Shown here: positions 17,709 through 27,248 of the stretch, piece by piece
Layout of the letters: every line of letters begins with the position of its first letter
Numbering within the stretch: the stretch's first letter is position 1
Source: Hydrogenedens sp964549105
Lineage (GTDB): Bacteria > Hydrogenedentota > Hydrogenedentia > Hydrogenedentales > Hydrogenedentaceae
DNA length: 64,000 nucleotides
Reading direction: 5' to 3'
Assembly: GCA_964549105.1 (NCBI GenBank)
Contig: CAZJTZ010000001.1
Location: 124,001 to 188,000, forward strand
Notes under the pieces: generated by a model
Seen by the model: the letters and a program-made list of their open reading frames with translations, nothing else
What the model was told of the DNA's origin: nothing
Databases searched by the model: none
Program-made: the position numbers and the translations under genes

Positions 17709-19664
17709 TTATTTTTCTACTGATTCATTCTGCGTGTTCTCAGACGGATTTGTTTGAATATTAACAGATGAAGCATTGGGAATATTCCCATCAATAATAA
17801 TATCCCCTTCATTTGCTTGTAATAAAACAGAAAATTTCCCTTCCTTTAACTTTGTGCTGGCTTCCTGCCTTGTTCTTGAAAAGACACCGTTCAATGGAAT
17901 GGCAGAATCAACAACCCCACCCTGAGAAATAGCCTTTATATTACAATCTGCTTCAGGAGATAGTAGAATGCTGATATTACCTTTCTCGGTTTGTATATCT
18001 ATGTCTCCATTAATACCATTTAACGCTAAACAGTGGACATCTCCACTTTGAATCCTTGCAAATATTTTGGATTGAATATCCTCTAAATTTACCTTCGCCT
18101 GAACCGCAGTTATGTTTACAGGCGCAGTAATATTTTTTAATGACGCTAACCCCCCTCGAATTTTTATCTCACCACTATTTGTAACTTCTTCTACTTTTAC
18201 ATTGCCCTTTTGATTGGAAATGGAGTAAGGACCTGAACATTTTAAGATTGAAACGGCACCTGAACCTTGATTGACTCGTAATGGACCAGCAATGTTTTCA
18301 CATGCCGTCTGTCCCTCATTCGATTCAATAGAAATATCCATGTTGGGAGGAGAAAATATCTGGATATCCACCCTCCAATCTGACAGACTTTCTGGAAGAA
18401 CATCAAAATTCCCCCCCGTAGTAATATATATCCTATTCTCTGTTCTATGTAGATTTGCATAAATTTTTTCAAGTGATGAGGTAGCTTTATCTGCGGAAGA
18501 AACCCAGACCAATCGTGTCGCCTTCACTTTTATTTTAGGTTCGTCTGCAGGTAGTATTCGCACATCTCCCTTTTGATTATTAATTATCAAAACATCACCC
18601 TCGGTAACCCCTTCTTCCCATGAAAAAATTTCGCTATACGGCTTATTAGAAATAACTGCTGATGAATTGGGAAACATGTTATCTGTCTTGAAAATAGATA
18701 TTTCTGAAAATGTGCCCGTCAATTCAATTTTCTGTTTTGCGTCCGGATTGGTTAACTCCAGCACATTCAACGAACCAGTAGTCTTCTGGACTATCGGCAA
18801 ATCACTATTTAGTTTGCCACCCAGTAAACTCCCTTTTATCTCAAAAGCAGATGCTTCCTCCAATTTCAAGTTTAACCTACCACTATCACTATGTAAGACA
18901 AATTTTCCCTGACCTAATTTTTGTAGACTTACCTCTCCTAATAAATTGTAAACATTCAATTCCCCTTGAACATCTATTAGTTCCGCATTGGTCCTCGAAA
19001 GATAGAATGTGCCCCCGTTCAATATCTTGTTTGCCTTCAATGGAAATTCGCCCTGTGTCCGTATAGAAACTTTACCAGTGATATTTTCAAGTTCAATCGA
19101 ACCGTATTGCTCATTTATAGTTACATTACCCTCTATGTTCGATACTCGGGTATCTCCAAAAAAATTGTCCACCGAAACAGCAGCAGAACGCGGAACCGTA
19201 ACTACATGGTCTATCTTTATATAAGATACACTTGGTTCAGGAAATTGGTTTTCAACAGATATAATATTGTTTTCATTGATTACTTTGGGCTGAAAAGTGT
19301 TTGCCAAATTTTCGAGGTTGTCTTGATTCTGTCCTCCAATAGTTAATGTCGTTTCAATATGCACTACCGGCTCATTCCACGATTTAATTTCAACCAGACC
19401 AAATTCATTCTTTATCAAAAAGTTTATATTTTGCGATACAGAAAACTGATTTTCATATTTCCTCGTCGTAGTATAAGGAACGGTTTGTTCGTTCCCATAT
19501 AAATTAGAGCGCAGAATTTCGTCAGCATAGGAGCCTATTTGATGAATACCTTTTATAACGGTATCAAACCCACTCTTAACACCTTCTATCAACTTATTGT
19601 CCTGCCCATAAGAGGTATAAGTGAAAAATAGAACGCAAGCAGTAAATATATATGTTTTTTTCAT
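17709..19664 (-). CDS. Secreted DUF4097-like beta-solenoid (putative adhesin) protein
   Basis: A 651-residue protein with a signal peptide (to about residue 20, SYGQ). The body is a long series of short beta-strand repeats of the type seen in DUF4097/DUF2807 putative adhesins: GDTRVSNIEGNVTINEQYGS, IELENITGKVSIRTQGEF, FARIQSGDVHCLALNGINGD, GDIDIQTEKGNISILLSPEA. These predict a right-handed beta-solenoid. Two such stretches (about 150-290 and 380-620) are separated by a less regular segment. The C-terminus is hydrophilic (NIQTNPSENTQNESVEK). It lies 36 bases upstream of uvrA on the same strand. Its role is unknown; envelope localisation is inferred from the signal peptide. No good ribosome site precedes the ATG. 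Confidence 0.7.
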   Translation of the reverse strand: MKKTYIFTACVLFFTYTSYGQDNKLIEGVKSGFDTVIKGIHQIGSYADEILRSNLYGNEQTVPYTTTRKYENQFSVSQNINFLIKNEFGLVEIKSWNEPVVHIETTLTIGGQNQDNLENLANTFQPKVINENNIISVENQFPEPSVSYIKIDHVVTVPRSAAVSVDNFFGDTRVSNIEGNVTINEQYGSIELENITGKVSIRTQGEFPLKANKILNGGTFYLSRTNAELIDVQGELNVYNLLGEVSLQKLGQGKFVLHSDSGRLNLKLEEASAFEIKGSLLGGKLNSDLPIVQKTTGSLNVLELTNPDAKQKIELTGTFSEISIFKTDNMFPNSSAVISNKPYSEIFSWEEGVTEGDVLIINNQKGDVRILPADEPKIKVKATRLVWVSSADKATSSLEKIYANLHRTENRIYITTGGNFDVLPESLSDWRVDIQIFSPPNMDISIESNEGQTACENIAGPLRVNQGSGAVSILKCSGPYSISNQKGNVKVEEVTNSGEIKIRGGLASLKNITAPVNITAVQAKVNLEDIQSKIFARIQSGDVHCLALNGINGDIDIQTEKGNISILLSPEADCNIKAISQGGVVDSAIPLNGVFSRTRQEASTKLKEGKFSVLLQANEGDIIIDGNIPNASSVNIQTNPSENTQNESVEK

Positions 19665-19709
19665 TTTTTTATTATCAACTCTAAATTTCTTATTCTTTTG
19701 TTTATAAAA

Positions 19710-21131
19710 TCACTTATTCAAAACATAATCAAACAATTTCTTTATCATTTTTAATATACTTTCATGGCCATTTTGTTCCCCAAGATTAATTTCAGATGAC
19801 GCATTTTTATATACATTTTCAACAATTTTTCGCACTTCAGATTCTACCATACCTCGCAAAGGCACATTGGCTAGCATCCCATATACAGGAGCAGTCGCCT
19901 GTTTAGCAAGTTCTGGATTCGCCTTTACCTTTTCAACGGCTTCCTTTAAATCATTTAGATATTCATCAATAATCTTTCCATGTAGCGGATTAATCATAAA
20001 ATGGATACTTGCAGGCTTCTGTTGTCGGTCAATATGCCATCCTTTCCCTTCCAAAACATCTGCCACAGCATATATGTTCACCTCTGGACTCCTACTATAA
20101 TAAGCGAACAAAGGACCTTGAGGCTCTCCCACTATATCTAGTTCTGGAATGTTTTTGATACCTTCTTTAATTTTTTTTACAATCTCGGATAAATATTTTG
20201 CATTCTCCATGTATTTTTTCTGTCCCAATCCCATGAGAGTAGCCCATGCGGCTGCAATAGCACCTCCGGGTCTTGTCCCTGTTAAACCCGGTGTCATAAC
20301 AATTCCACCAGGAAAATTTACAGAGACAAACAATTGATGTTTCATAATCTCAATACTTCTATATAAAATCACAGAAGCACCCTTCGCCGAATATCCGTAT
20401 TTGTGCAAGTCTGCTGAAATAGAAGTTACTCCAGGAACACGAAAATCAAAAGGAGGAATTTCTTCTCCTAATTTTTCCAACCACGGAAGGATAAATCCGC
20501 CAACACATGCGTCTACATGGAGATATAGTTGATATTTATTTGCCAACTCACCTAATTCGGAAATGGGGTCAATCGTTCCATAAGGATAATTCGGTGCAGA
20601 ACCTACCAATGCGATAGTGTTAGGAGTAATTCTCCGTTCAACCGCACTTACATCCACCTTCCCAGTCTTGGTCACAGGAGCATGCAACATTTTTATATCA
20701 AAATATTCACCGGCTTTGTCAAAGGCAACATGGGCAGAATCCGGAATAATAATTTCAGGAATAAAATAGCGTTTCCTTCGCTCCTTCCGTGCTTTGTCTC
20801 TATAAGTTTTCATCGCCAACAATATACTTTCTGTTCCGCCCGAAGTCATACAACCCACAGTCTCATTATCTCCGTTAAGTAACGATGTGGTCATTTGAAC
20901 AACTTCTGACTCAAACCTATGTAAACTCTGAAAAGCCATAGGGTTTAAGCCATTTTCGTGAATATACATATTGTAGGCTTCTTTTATAAGTTCCGAATGC
21001 TCTTCAGAAAGATGGAAAACAAGACTGAATAACTTACCTTCTTCCCAACGGGCATCGTTTTGCTGGGCTATCTTCAATTCACTTAATATTTCATCTCTGG
21101 ATTTACCTTCTTCTGGAATCATCATTACCAT
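19710..21131 (-). CDS. Sphingosine-1-phosphate lyase-like PLP-dependent enzyme
   Basis: A 473-residue group II decarboxylase-fold enzyme resembling sphingosine-1-phosphate lyase (Dpl1/SPL). CMTSGGTESILLAMKTYRDK, APNYPYGTIDPI, HVDACVGGFILPWLE and the PLP-lysine motif SADLHKYGYSAKGASVILYR parallel the SPL family more closely than glutamate or aromatic decarboxylases. SPL cleaves long-chain-base phosphates to a fatty aldehyde and phosphoethanolamine. The membrane segment of eukaryotic SPL is absent, as in known bacterial forms. The start is supported by AAGGA seven bases before ATG 21131. A ceramidase-like gene lies about 3 kb further right, which fits sphingolipid breakdown. A different amino-acid decarboxylase activity cannot be excluded. 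Confidence 0.83.
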   Translation of the reverse strand: MVMMIPEEGKSRDEILSELKIAQQNDARWEEGKLFSLVFHLSEEHSELIKEAYNMYIHENGLNPMAFQSLHRFESEVVQMTTSLLNGDNETVGCMTSGGTESILLAMKTYRDKARKERRKRYFIPEIIIPDSAHVAFDKAGEYFDIKMLHAPVTKTGKVDVSAVERRITPNTIALVGSAPNYPYGTIDPISELGELANKYQLYLHVDACVGGFILPWLEKLGEEIPPFDFRVPGVTSISADLHKYGYSAKGASVILYRSIEIMKHQLFVSVNFPGGIVMTPGLTGTRPGGAIAAAWATLMGLGQKKYMENAKYLSEIVKKIKEGIKNIPELDIVGEPQGPLFAYYSRSPEVNIYAVADVLEGKGWHIDRQQKPASIHFMINPLHGKIIDEYLNDLKEAVEKVKANPELAKQATAPVYGMLANVPLRGMVESEVRKIVENVYKNASSEINLGEQNGHESILKMIKKLFDYVLNK

Positions 21132-21613
21132 TGGTTAATCCTTATTCGTTTTGTTTTATTTTATTTAAAAATACCCCATATCATTATATCAATCTTTATA
21201 TATCAGAAAGACAAATTATCTCGCTATCTTTCTGCAATCAACTTAAGGAGAAAGTATAAAGAATCAATAAGGAGTTAAGAACAAAGCCATTATATAAATT
21301 TTCTTATCAATGCAAGGGAAACCTTATTACACTTTCTTGTGTCAATATATAATCAAAAAAATCATCTTAATATCAAAAGTAGACAGAGGATAGCAACTTT
21401 TAGCCAAGAAGAAAGGTTTTTCTGCTATTTGCTCGAGAGTTTATATCTCTAATAAAAATTCTTAAAGAGTCTATTGTTATAATTATAGACAAACAGATAA
21501 ATTTAGTTTGATAAGTATTATTCATAAAAAAAATAATTTGTGAAATGTGGACATAGAATTTAATATAATTCTTTCGCAAAATAAGCCCAATAAAAAAAAT
21601 AAGGTTTAAATCT
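21132..21613. other. AT-rich intergenic region between divergent genes
   Basis: 482 bases separating the S1P-lyase-like gene (minus) and the CoA-transferase gene (plus). A TATAAT at 21564-21569 could be a -10 element for the plus-strand gene, but no well-spaced -35 accompanies it. No RNA structure or coding frame stands out. Confidence 0.4.
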
Positions 21614-23317
21614 ATGAATACCCTAACAAAACTTCAACTTTTATTTCATATTGCAAAATGGAGAGCCACCTGGGACTGGAGAAATACAAAAAAGGCGGTC
21701 CGTGTTCCAGGAAATCCGAAATTCATGAGTGCACGCGAAGCAGTGTCTTTAATAAAAGATGGCTCAGTGATTGGGACCTCAGGCCTTGCTGGTAATCAGC
21801 GTGCTTCTCTTATATGGTGGGCTATTAAAGAAATGTTTGAAGAAACAGGGCATCCTCGCAACTTAACTCTTATTAGTGTTGGCGGTCAGGGTGGAAGAGG
21901 TAAAATCCCGGGAACATTGGAAGAATTAGGGATACCCGGACTATGCACACGATTCTTTTGTGGGCATTTGGAGACATATAAATCTCTCTTAAAATTGGCT
22001 GACGCAGGACAATGTGAGATTCAAGTTATTCCGCAAGGAACACTTATACTTATTCTAAAAACAATGGGTGATGAAGGCAAAAACTATGTTATCAACAAGG
22101 TTGGCATTGGCACTTTTTTAGACCCTCGAACAGGAAGAGGAACTCCTTTATTAAATGGCAATCAACCGCAATATGTATCCGTAACCGAAGACGGTTCTCT
22201 GAAATATGAATGTCCATGGCTTGATGTTGCAGTGTTTAATGCTCCTGCTGCGGACAGGGAAGGGAATATATATGTTAAAAATTGTGCAATGATTGCTGAA
22301 AGTTATGAAATTGCCAAAGCAGCCAAAAGAAATGGCGGAATTGTTATTGCAAATGTAGGCAAAATTGTTGAAAAGGGATATGATGATATATTCCTTCCAG
22401 CCTCAGATATTGACGCTGTCGTTGCCTGGAAGGGAACTGAACAAACGGGAGGTGTGAAACATATCCATTATTGGGATTTATTTACCACAAATAGTAAAAC
22501 GCCCATCGAAGAAGGGATTGCTCGGGTTCGTTTTGTCAATAAAATTCTTAAAGTTACCCCTGTAAGAACTCAACAGGATGAGGTGTTAGCAAGACTTGCA
22601 GCCACCATTTTTGTGCATAATTCTAAAAAGGGAGATTATGTTGACATTGGGGTTGGACTACCGGAAGAAGCCTCCCGACTACTTTTTGAGAGTGGAGCAA
22701 TGAAAGATGTAACTCTCTTAACAGAAAGTGGAGTTCTCGGTGGTGTGCCTGCACCCGGTATATTTTTTGGTGCCTCAGTAAATCCTACTAAGATTGTTTC
22801 ATCTGCCACTGTCTTCGACCAGATAACAAAACAATTAGACAGCGTTATGCTTGGTGGATTACAAGTAGACCGCGAAGGAAATGTAAATGTGTCTAAACGC
22901 GGTGAAAGGGCTATTAATTATGTGGGTCCAGGAGGATTTATTGAACTTACCACAGCCGCAAAGAAGATATTTTTCTGCGTTGCATGGGGACATCAAGCAG
23001 AAATTAAAATCATTGATAATAAGGTAAAGGTAATAAAACCCGGTAAACCAAAATTTATTGAGAAGGTTGATGAGATTACCTTTAATGGCAGAGAGGCTAT
23101 AAAAAACGGAAAAGAAGTATTCTACATTACCCATGTTGGTGCTTTTGTATTAACCGAAAAAGGGCTTGAATTGCGTTGGATTATGCCGGGAGTTGATGTG
23201 GAAAAAGATATACTTAATGTTATCAAAATCCCCATTGTAATTCCTGAAAATGGACCTACAGTTGTAGATGATTCTATTGTTACAGGCAAAAATTTTAAGT
23301 TAGAATTTGAAAAATGA
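21614..23317 (+). CDS. Acyl-CoA:carboxylate CoA-transferase (family I, fused alpha/beta)
   Basis: A 567-residue family I CoA-transferase in which the alpha and beta parts are fused, as in propionate CoA-transferase and acetate:acetoacetyl-CoA transferase. The N-terminal half has SAREAVSLIKDGSVIGTSG and SVGGQGGRGKIPGTLEE. The C-terminal half has GDYVDIGVGLPEEASRLL and TESGVLGGVPAPG, whose Glu is the expected catalytic residue that forms the glutamyl-CoA intermediate. It moves CoA between short-chain acyl-CoA and a free acid. The precise substrates are not predictable. AAGG lies upstream of ATG 21614. It is monocistronic, converging with the HAD gene. A longer N-terminal extension (about 35 residues) precedes the domain. 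Confidence 0.9.
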   Translation: MNTLTKLQLLFHIAKWRATWDWRNTKKAVRVPGNPKFMSAREAVSLIKDGSVIGTSGLAGNQRASLIWWAIKEMFEETGHPRNLTLISVGGQGGRGKIPGTLEELGIPGLCTRFFCGHLETYKSLLKLADAGQCEIQVIPQGTLILILKTMGDEGKNYVINKVGIGTFLDPRTGRGTPLLNGNQPQYVSVTEDGSLKYECPWLDVAVFNAPAADREGNIYVKNCAMIAESYEIAKAAKRNGGIVIANVGKIVEKGYDDIFLPASDIDAVVAWKGTEQTGGVKHIHYWDLFTTNSKTPIEEGIARVRFVNKILKVTPVRTQQDEVLARLAATIFVHNSKKGDYVDIGVGLPEEASRLLFESGAMKDVTLLTESGVLGGVPAPGIFFGASVNPTKIVSSATVFDQITKQLDSVMLGGLQVDREGNVNVSKRGERAINYVGPGGFIELTTAAKKIFFCVAWGHQAEIKIIDNKVKVIKPGKPKFIEKVDEITFNGREAIKNGKEVFYITHVGAFVLTEKGLELRWIMPGVDVEKDILNVIKIPIVIPENGPTVVDDSIVTGKNFKLEFEK

Positions 23318-23357
23318 TTGAATTGTTTATATGAAACCTATTAATCTTTTAAGTAAT

Positions 23358-24089
23358 TCAAAAGTCTGAGTGGTTATTTAAGATAAGCGGTAATTTTTCT
23401 ATATATTCAAGCCAATCCTTGAATATATAGTCAGCAGTAGTAATAGTCATATACTTTAAGTTTACACCTGTAAAGAGTCCTGCTTTGCCACCTACTTTCT
23501 TTATCCCTACAATATCTGTTGGTTCTAAGTCTCCCAGGTGTAGAAGTTCTTCAGTTGTAACTCCTAATTCCTCGGCGGTCTTTTCAAACATTATAGACTG
23601 GGGTTTTGAAACACCTTCCTCATCAGAAAAACGATATACAGAAATAAATTCTGTAAAACCGTGAATTTCAAGCAACTTTTTTAATGATGAACCTGGAGAT
23701 ATTCCTGTATCAGAAATCAACCCCACTGGAACAAATTGAGATGTATATTTAACAGCGTCCAGTGCATTTTCTATAGGCTCTGGTTGAAAGACTAAAACAG
23801 CCGTTGCAAATTCTTCCGCAAGAGAGGAATACTCTCTTTCTTCCAATTCCATTCCTAACTGTAAAGTAACCATATCTACTGCGTCTTCAGGTGTTAATGT
23901 TCTGTGTTCTTCAATATGACAGCGTGTAAATTCTTTTCCTACCATTGAAAGTAATTCAAAGGCATCTTCTAATGAAACACGCCCTTTGAAAGTATTAACA
24001 ATTGCCTTTGCTCGATATTCCTGTCTTTCTTTGCTGAATACATCTCTAAATAATGTTCTCCAAAAATCAAAACTTACTGCCTTTATCAT
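23358..24089 (-). CDS. HAD-superfamily hydrolase
   Basis: A 243-residue haloacid-dehalogenase-fold protein. Motif I is FDFWRTLF, with nucleophile Asp8 and Trp where most phosphatases have the second Asp (DxDxT). Motif II is LISDTGIS, motif III the Lys in VSKPQSIMF, and motif IV HLGDLEPTDIVG. The cap domain is helical (C1 type, residues about 18-90). The Trp at the acid/base position recalls dehalogenase-type DxY/DxW branches, so phosphatase activity is uncertain. It follows the ceramidase-like gene by 35 bases on the same strand, suggesting one transcript. The substrate is unknown. Confidence 0.83.
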   Translation of the reverse strand: MIKAVSFDFWRTLFRDVFSKERQEYRAKAIVNTFKGRVSLEDAFELLSMVGKEFTRCHIEEHRTLTPEDAVDMVTLQLGMELEEREYSSLAEEFATAVLVFQPEPIENALDAVKYTSQFVPVGLISDTGISPGSSLKKLLEIHGFTEFISVYRFSDEEGVSKPQSIMFEKTAEELGVTTEELLHLGDLEPTDIVGIKKVGGKAGLFTGVNLKYMTITTADYIFKDWLEYIEKLPLILNNHSDF

Positions 24090-24124
24090 TTATAAACACT
24101 TTCTATATTTTGATAATACTTTTT

Positions 24125-25531
24125 TTAGTTTGACCGTAATATTTCTCTAATTTGTTCTCGAACCGCACTTACCGTTTCATCCTCTACCGTAGGAGCCCAG
24201 GCTACTGGAGAAGCATACTGCTCCTGTATCACTCTTGCCTGATATATATCTAAACGAATAAGTTCGCGCGTAGGTATATATAAATTATGTTCGCCCATAT
24301 ATGCAAATAGCATAATAGGATACTCATTGCGAAAGGTATCTTTAATCCGCATGCCGATAGGAGCACATACCTCACCCTGTAATGCGACAAAAATCAGATT
24401 TCCTATTTTAGCAACAATTGATTCTTCAAACCTACAGGGATACTCTCTCCCATCAGGATTTTGTTCAACTAAAAATCCATCGTCAGTACATATTTTATCT
24501 GAAATTTTTTCAGGGAAAGGGATATTCTCTTTATAGTGTTTTAAAAGAGAACGAACCCAGTTGGTTCCACGGTCTGGGTGAGGATAAGGGACATAACCTA
24601 TGTCTGTAGGACAGTAGATAGATATGCGTTGTGCTTCTTTCTCAGGAATAGGTTTACTCAACGATAGAGGGACTACCTGAAAAGAACTCACGATATTTCC
24701 TTCAATATTTCTTTGTTTTTCCTTAACAATACGAATGACCTCATCCGCTAACTCTTTTCCATATTGTTGGACAAGAGGTATAGGGGCTTCCATCATACTC
24801 TTTGTGAATTGATTTCCCCCACAGGCATCAGCAAATAGTGCCATTGCTCCGGGAAATTCTTTCTCAATATATTCTATGGCATAACCAAAGTGCCCCGTAT
24901 CAATAACACTATTTTGACCTTTAACCTGTAAAGGATGTGTAGGATGATTAAAAAGGATAGCCATCGGTTTTTCTGTCTGGTCTAAAACCTTTAGCACCTG
25001 AACCTCATAGTCCACAGGAGCATCACCCAAACTAAATAGATGATACACATATCCCAACCCAAATTCTAACGAAACAGGCCCTGTTTCATTTTCAATGGCT
25101 TGCTTAATTAATCCATAAATTTTCTCTGCTAACCATTTTCCGTATTCAAAATTCTCAGGAACAATCTGAATTGGTGCACAATGGTTATGTGTAGCAAGAG
25201 GAATAAAATATTCTGGAGAAATACCCAACTCTTTTTTTAACCGTTCTCGGAGAATAGGCGTTGCCACATCAAGGCAGTTTAAATCATTTGCCACAATTAC
25301 CATTCTTTTTGAACCATCATTAAATACAAGCACTCGTGAATAAATGTCCCTTCTTACTTCGTTCATCTTATCTCCAAATACGCCTATGGGTTCTTTTGAT
25401 ATGTCGGGAGTTATTATCCCTTTAGAGACACCCACAGTTAGGGAATAGGAATCTACATAAAATTGAAAAATAAAAATAAAAAATAAAAAAATAATCCGAA
25501 ACTTAATTCTAAAATAAATAGATATTCTCAT
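24125..25531 (-). CDS. Secreted neutral/alkaline ceramidase-like hydrolase
   Basis: A 468-residue protein with an N-terminal hydrophobic segment (about 11-30), then the neutral-ceramidase-type fold: GVSKGIITPDI at the start of the mature chain, RVLVFNDGSKRMVIVANDLN, THNHCAP with candidate zinc ligands, FNHPTHPLQV and ALFADACGGNQF. Neutral ceramidases hydrolyse the amide bond of ceramide, but this family also includes uncharacterised hydrolases. At 468 residues it lacks the C-terminal immunoglobulin-like domain of full ceramidases (about 650 residues or more). A strong GAGGTGA Shine-Dalgarno sits six bases before ATG 25531. It is probably co-transcribed with the downstream HAD gene. Confidence 0.78.
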   Translation of the reverse strand: MRISIYFRIKFRIIFLFFIFIFQFYVDSYSLTVGVSKGIITPDISKEPIGVFGDKMNEVRRDIYSRVLVFNDGSKRMVIVANDLNCLDVATPILRERLKKELGISPEYFIPLATHNHCAPIQIVPENFEYGKWLAEKIYGLIKQAIENETGPVSLEFGLGYVYHLFSLGDAPVDYEVQVLKVLDQTEKPMAILFNHPTHPLQVKGQNSVIDTGHFGYAIEYIEKEFPGAMALFADACGGNQFTKSMMEAPIPLVQQYGKELADEVIRIVKEKQRNIEGNIVSSFQVVPLSLSKPIPEKEAQRISIYCPTDIGYVPYPHPDRGTNWVRSLLKHYKENIPFPEKISDKICTDDGFLVEQNPDGREYPCRFEESIVAKIGNLIFVALQGEVCAPIGMRIKDTFRNEYPIMLFAYMGEHNLYIPTRELIRLDIYQARVIQEQYASPVAWAPTVEDETVSAVREQIREILRSN

Positions 25532-25684
25532 TGTTAATCACCTCATAATAAAATTTCTAATTTTAGCATGCACGCAATTTCATTTTTATTTCTAATATAT
25601 ATATAATACCAATTGAAGCAAATTATTTAATATGTTGTTTTTTTATTGCCAACAATCTTTATATTTTGACAGGAAATAATTAGA

Positions 25685-27232
25685 ATGCCACCTAAAAAAG
25701 AGAAGATACTTGTTGTTGATGACGAATTGATAATCAGAGAATTGCTTTATGACTTACTTACAGATGAAGGTTTCTCGGTTGAAATGTCTCCCGATGGAGA
25801 AACTGCCTTAAAATTAATTCTTGAAAATAATGAGATTGTAGTTTTATTCACAGACATAATGATGCCCAAAATGGATGGAATAACTCTAATTCACAAAGCA
25901 AAGGAAATTAATCATGATATAGTCCCTATCATTATGACAGGGTATGCTACGATAGAAACAGCAAGGGCTGCGATAAAAGAAGGGGCTTATGATTATGTAT
26001 TAAAACCGTTCAATATTACTGAAATTAAAACTGTAGTCAATAATGCCCTTGAACGGAATCGGCTCATTAAGGAAAATACACGGTTAAAAGAAATTACTGA
26101 ATTATTTAAAATCAGTGAGAATATATCCTCAATGAGGAACGAGGAACAACTTTTCAGGTTTATCTTAAATGCTGCTCTGGAACATACTCAGGCAAAAAGA
26201 GGTTCTATACTTACGGTTATGGAAGATGGAAAAAATCTTAAACTTATTATCAGTATAGGACTTCCAGAAGAATTAAATGGAAAACTTATTCCTCTTAATT
26301 CCTCAACTATTTCAGGAATGGTTGTACAAAACATTGAACCCTTACTCATTGAAGATACAAATCAAAATCCTGAATTAAAAGAATACTTACTTGGATTAAA
26401 AAACAAATCCTTTATTTCTGTTCCACTTCAAAGAAAAAAATCGGAATTTATAGAATCTCATCCGTTAGCCATCAACGAACAGGATGTCATTGCTGTTCTA
26501 AATATAACAGATAAATCCGATGGTGAGGTTTTCTCAGAAACCGACTTAAAAATATTAAGGATTATTGCAAATCATGGTGCGGCTGCAATTGAAAACGCAA
26601 GGTTGATTAATGAAATAGATTCAGCACAAAGAGAGATTGTTTTTACATTAGGTGAGATTGTGGAAACACGCTCTCGTGAGACAGGGAGCCATGTAAAACG
26701 AGTCGCAGAATATTCAAAATTACTTGCATTAAAATTGGGACTTTCATCTAAGGAATCGGAAATCCTTCGTCTGGCTTCACCTCTTCATGATGTTGGAAAG
26801 GTCGGAATTCCCGATGCCATTTTAAATAAACCCGGTCCTCTTACTCCTACAGAGTTTGAGGTTATAAAAAGCCATACCAATATTGGCTATGATATGTTAT
26901 GTAAAGCAAAAGGGATGGTCCTACAATCAGCATCAATTATAGCCTTAGAACACCACGAACGTTTTGATGGAAATGGCTATCCTATTGGGAAAAAAGGAAA
27001 AGATATTCATATTTTTGGGAGAATTGTAGGTATAGCCGATGTGTTTGATGCTTTAGGAGTGGAACGAGTATATAAAAGGGCATGGACTCTTAACGAAATA
27101 AAAGAATATTTTTCAGAACAAAGAGGAAAACAATTTGACCCCGATTTAGTAGACATCTTCTTCTCGAACATTGAGGAAGTCCTCTTGATTCAGGGCAAAT
27201 TCCCCGAAAAAAACGAATCTATTGCTTCTTGA
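25685..27232 (+). CDS. Response regulator with REC, GAF and HD-GYP domains
   Basis: A 515-residue signalling protein. The receiver domain (about 5-120) has the phosphoacceptor Asp57 in FTDIMMPKMDG and a KPFN motif. A GAF domain occupies about 145-310. The C-terminal HD-GYP domain (about 320-490) has HDVGKVGIPD, ALEHHERFDGNGYP and GIADVFDAL, the metal-ligand and GYP motifs of cyclic di-GMP phosphodiesterases. It probably lowers cyclic di-GMP in response to phosphorylation and a GAF ligand. No histidine kinase is adjacent. AGGA lies 11 bases upstream of the ATG. It converges on the neighbouring cohesin-like gene with 16 bases between. Confidence 0.93.
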   Translation: MPPKKEKILVVDDELIIRELLYDLLTDEGFSVEMSPDGETALKLILENNEIVVLFTDIMMPKMDGITLIHKAKEINHDIVPIIMTGYATIETARAAIKEGAYDYVLKPFNITEIKTVVNNALERNRLIKENTRLKEITELFKISENISSMRNEEQLFRFILNAALEHTQAKRGSILTVMEDGKNLKLIISIGLPEELNGKLIPLNSSTISGMVVQNIEPLLIEDTNQNPELKEYLLGLKNKSFISVPLQRKKSEFIESHPLAINEQDVIAVLNITDKSDGEVFSETDLKILRIIANHGAAAIENARLINEIDSAQREIVFTLGEIVETRSRETGSHVKRVAEYSKLLALKLGLSSKESEILRLASPLHDVGKVGIPDAILNKPGPLTPTEFEVIKSHTNIGYDMLCKAKGMVLQSASIIALEHHERFDGNGYPIGKKGKDIHIFGRIVGIADVFDALGVERVYKRAWTLNEIKEYFSEQRGKQFDPDLVDIFFSNIEEVLLIQGKFPEKNESIAS

Positions 27233-27248
27233 CTTTTAACAATTATTT

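Noticed and set aside
21538..21569. Promoter TTGTGA/TATAAT before the CoA-transferase gene
   Set aside because: The spacer would be 20 bases and no better -35 exists; left as a possibility in the intergenic entry only.
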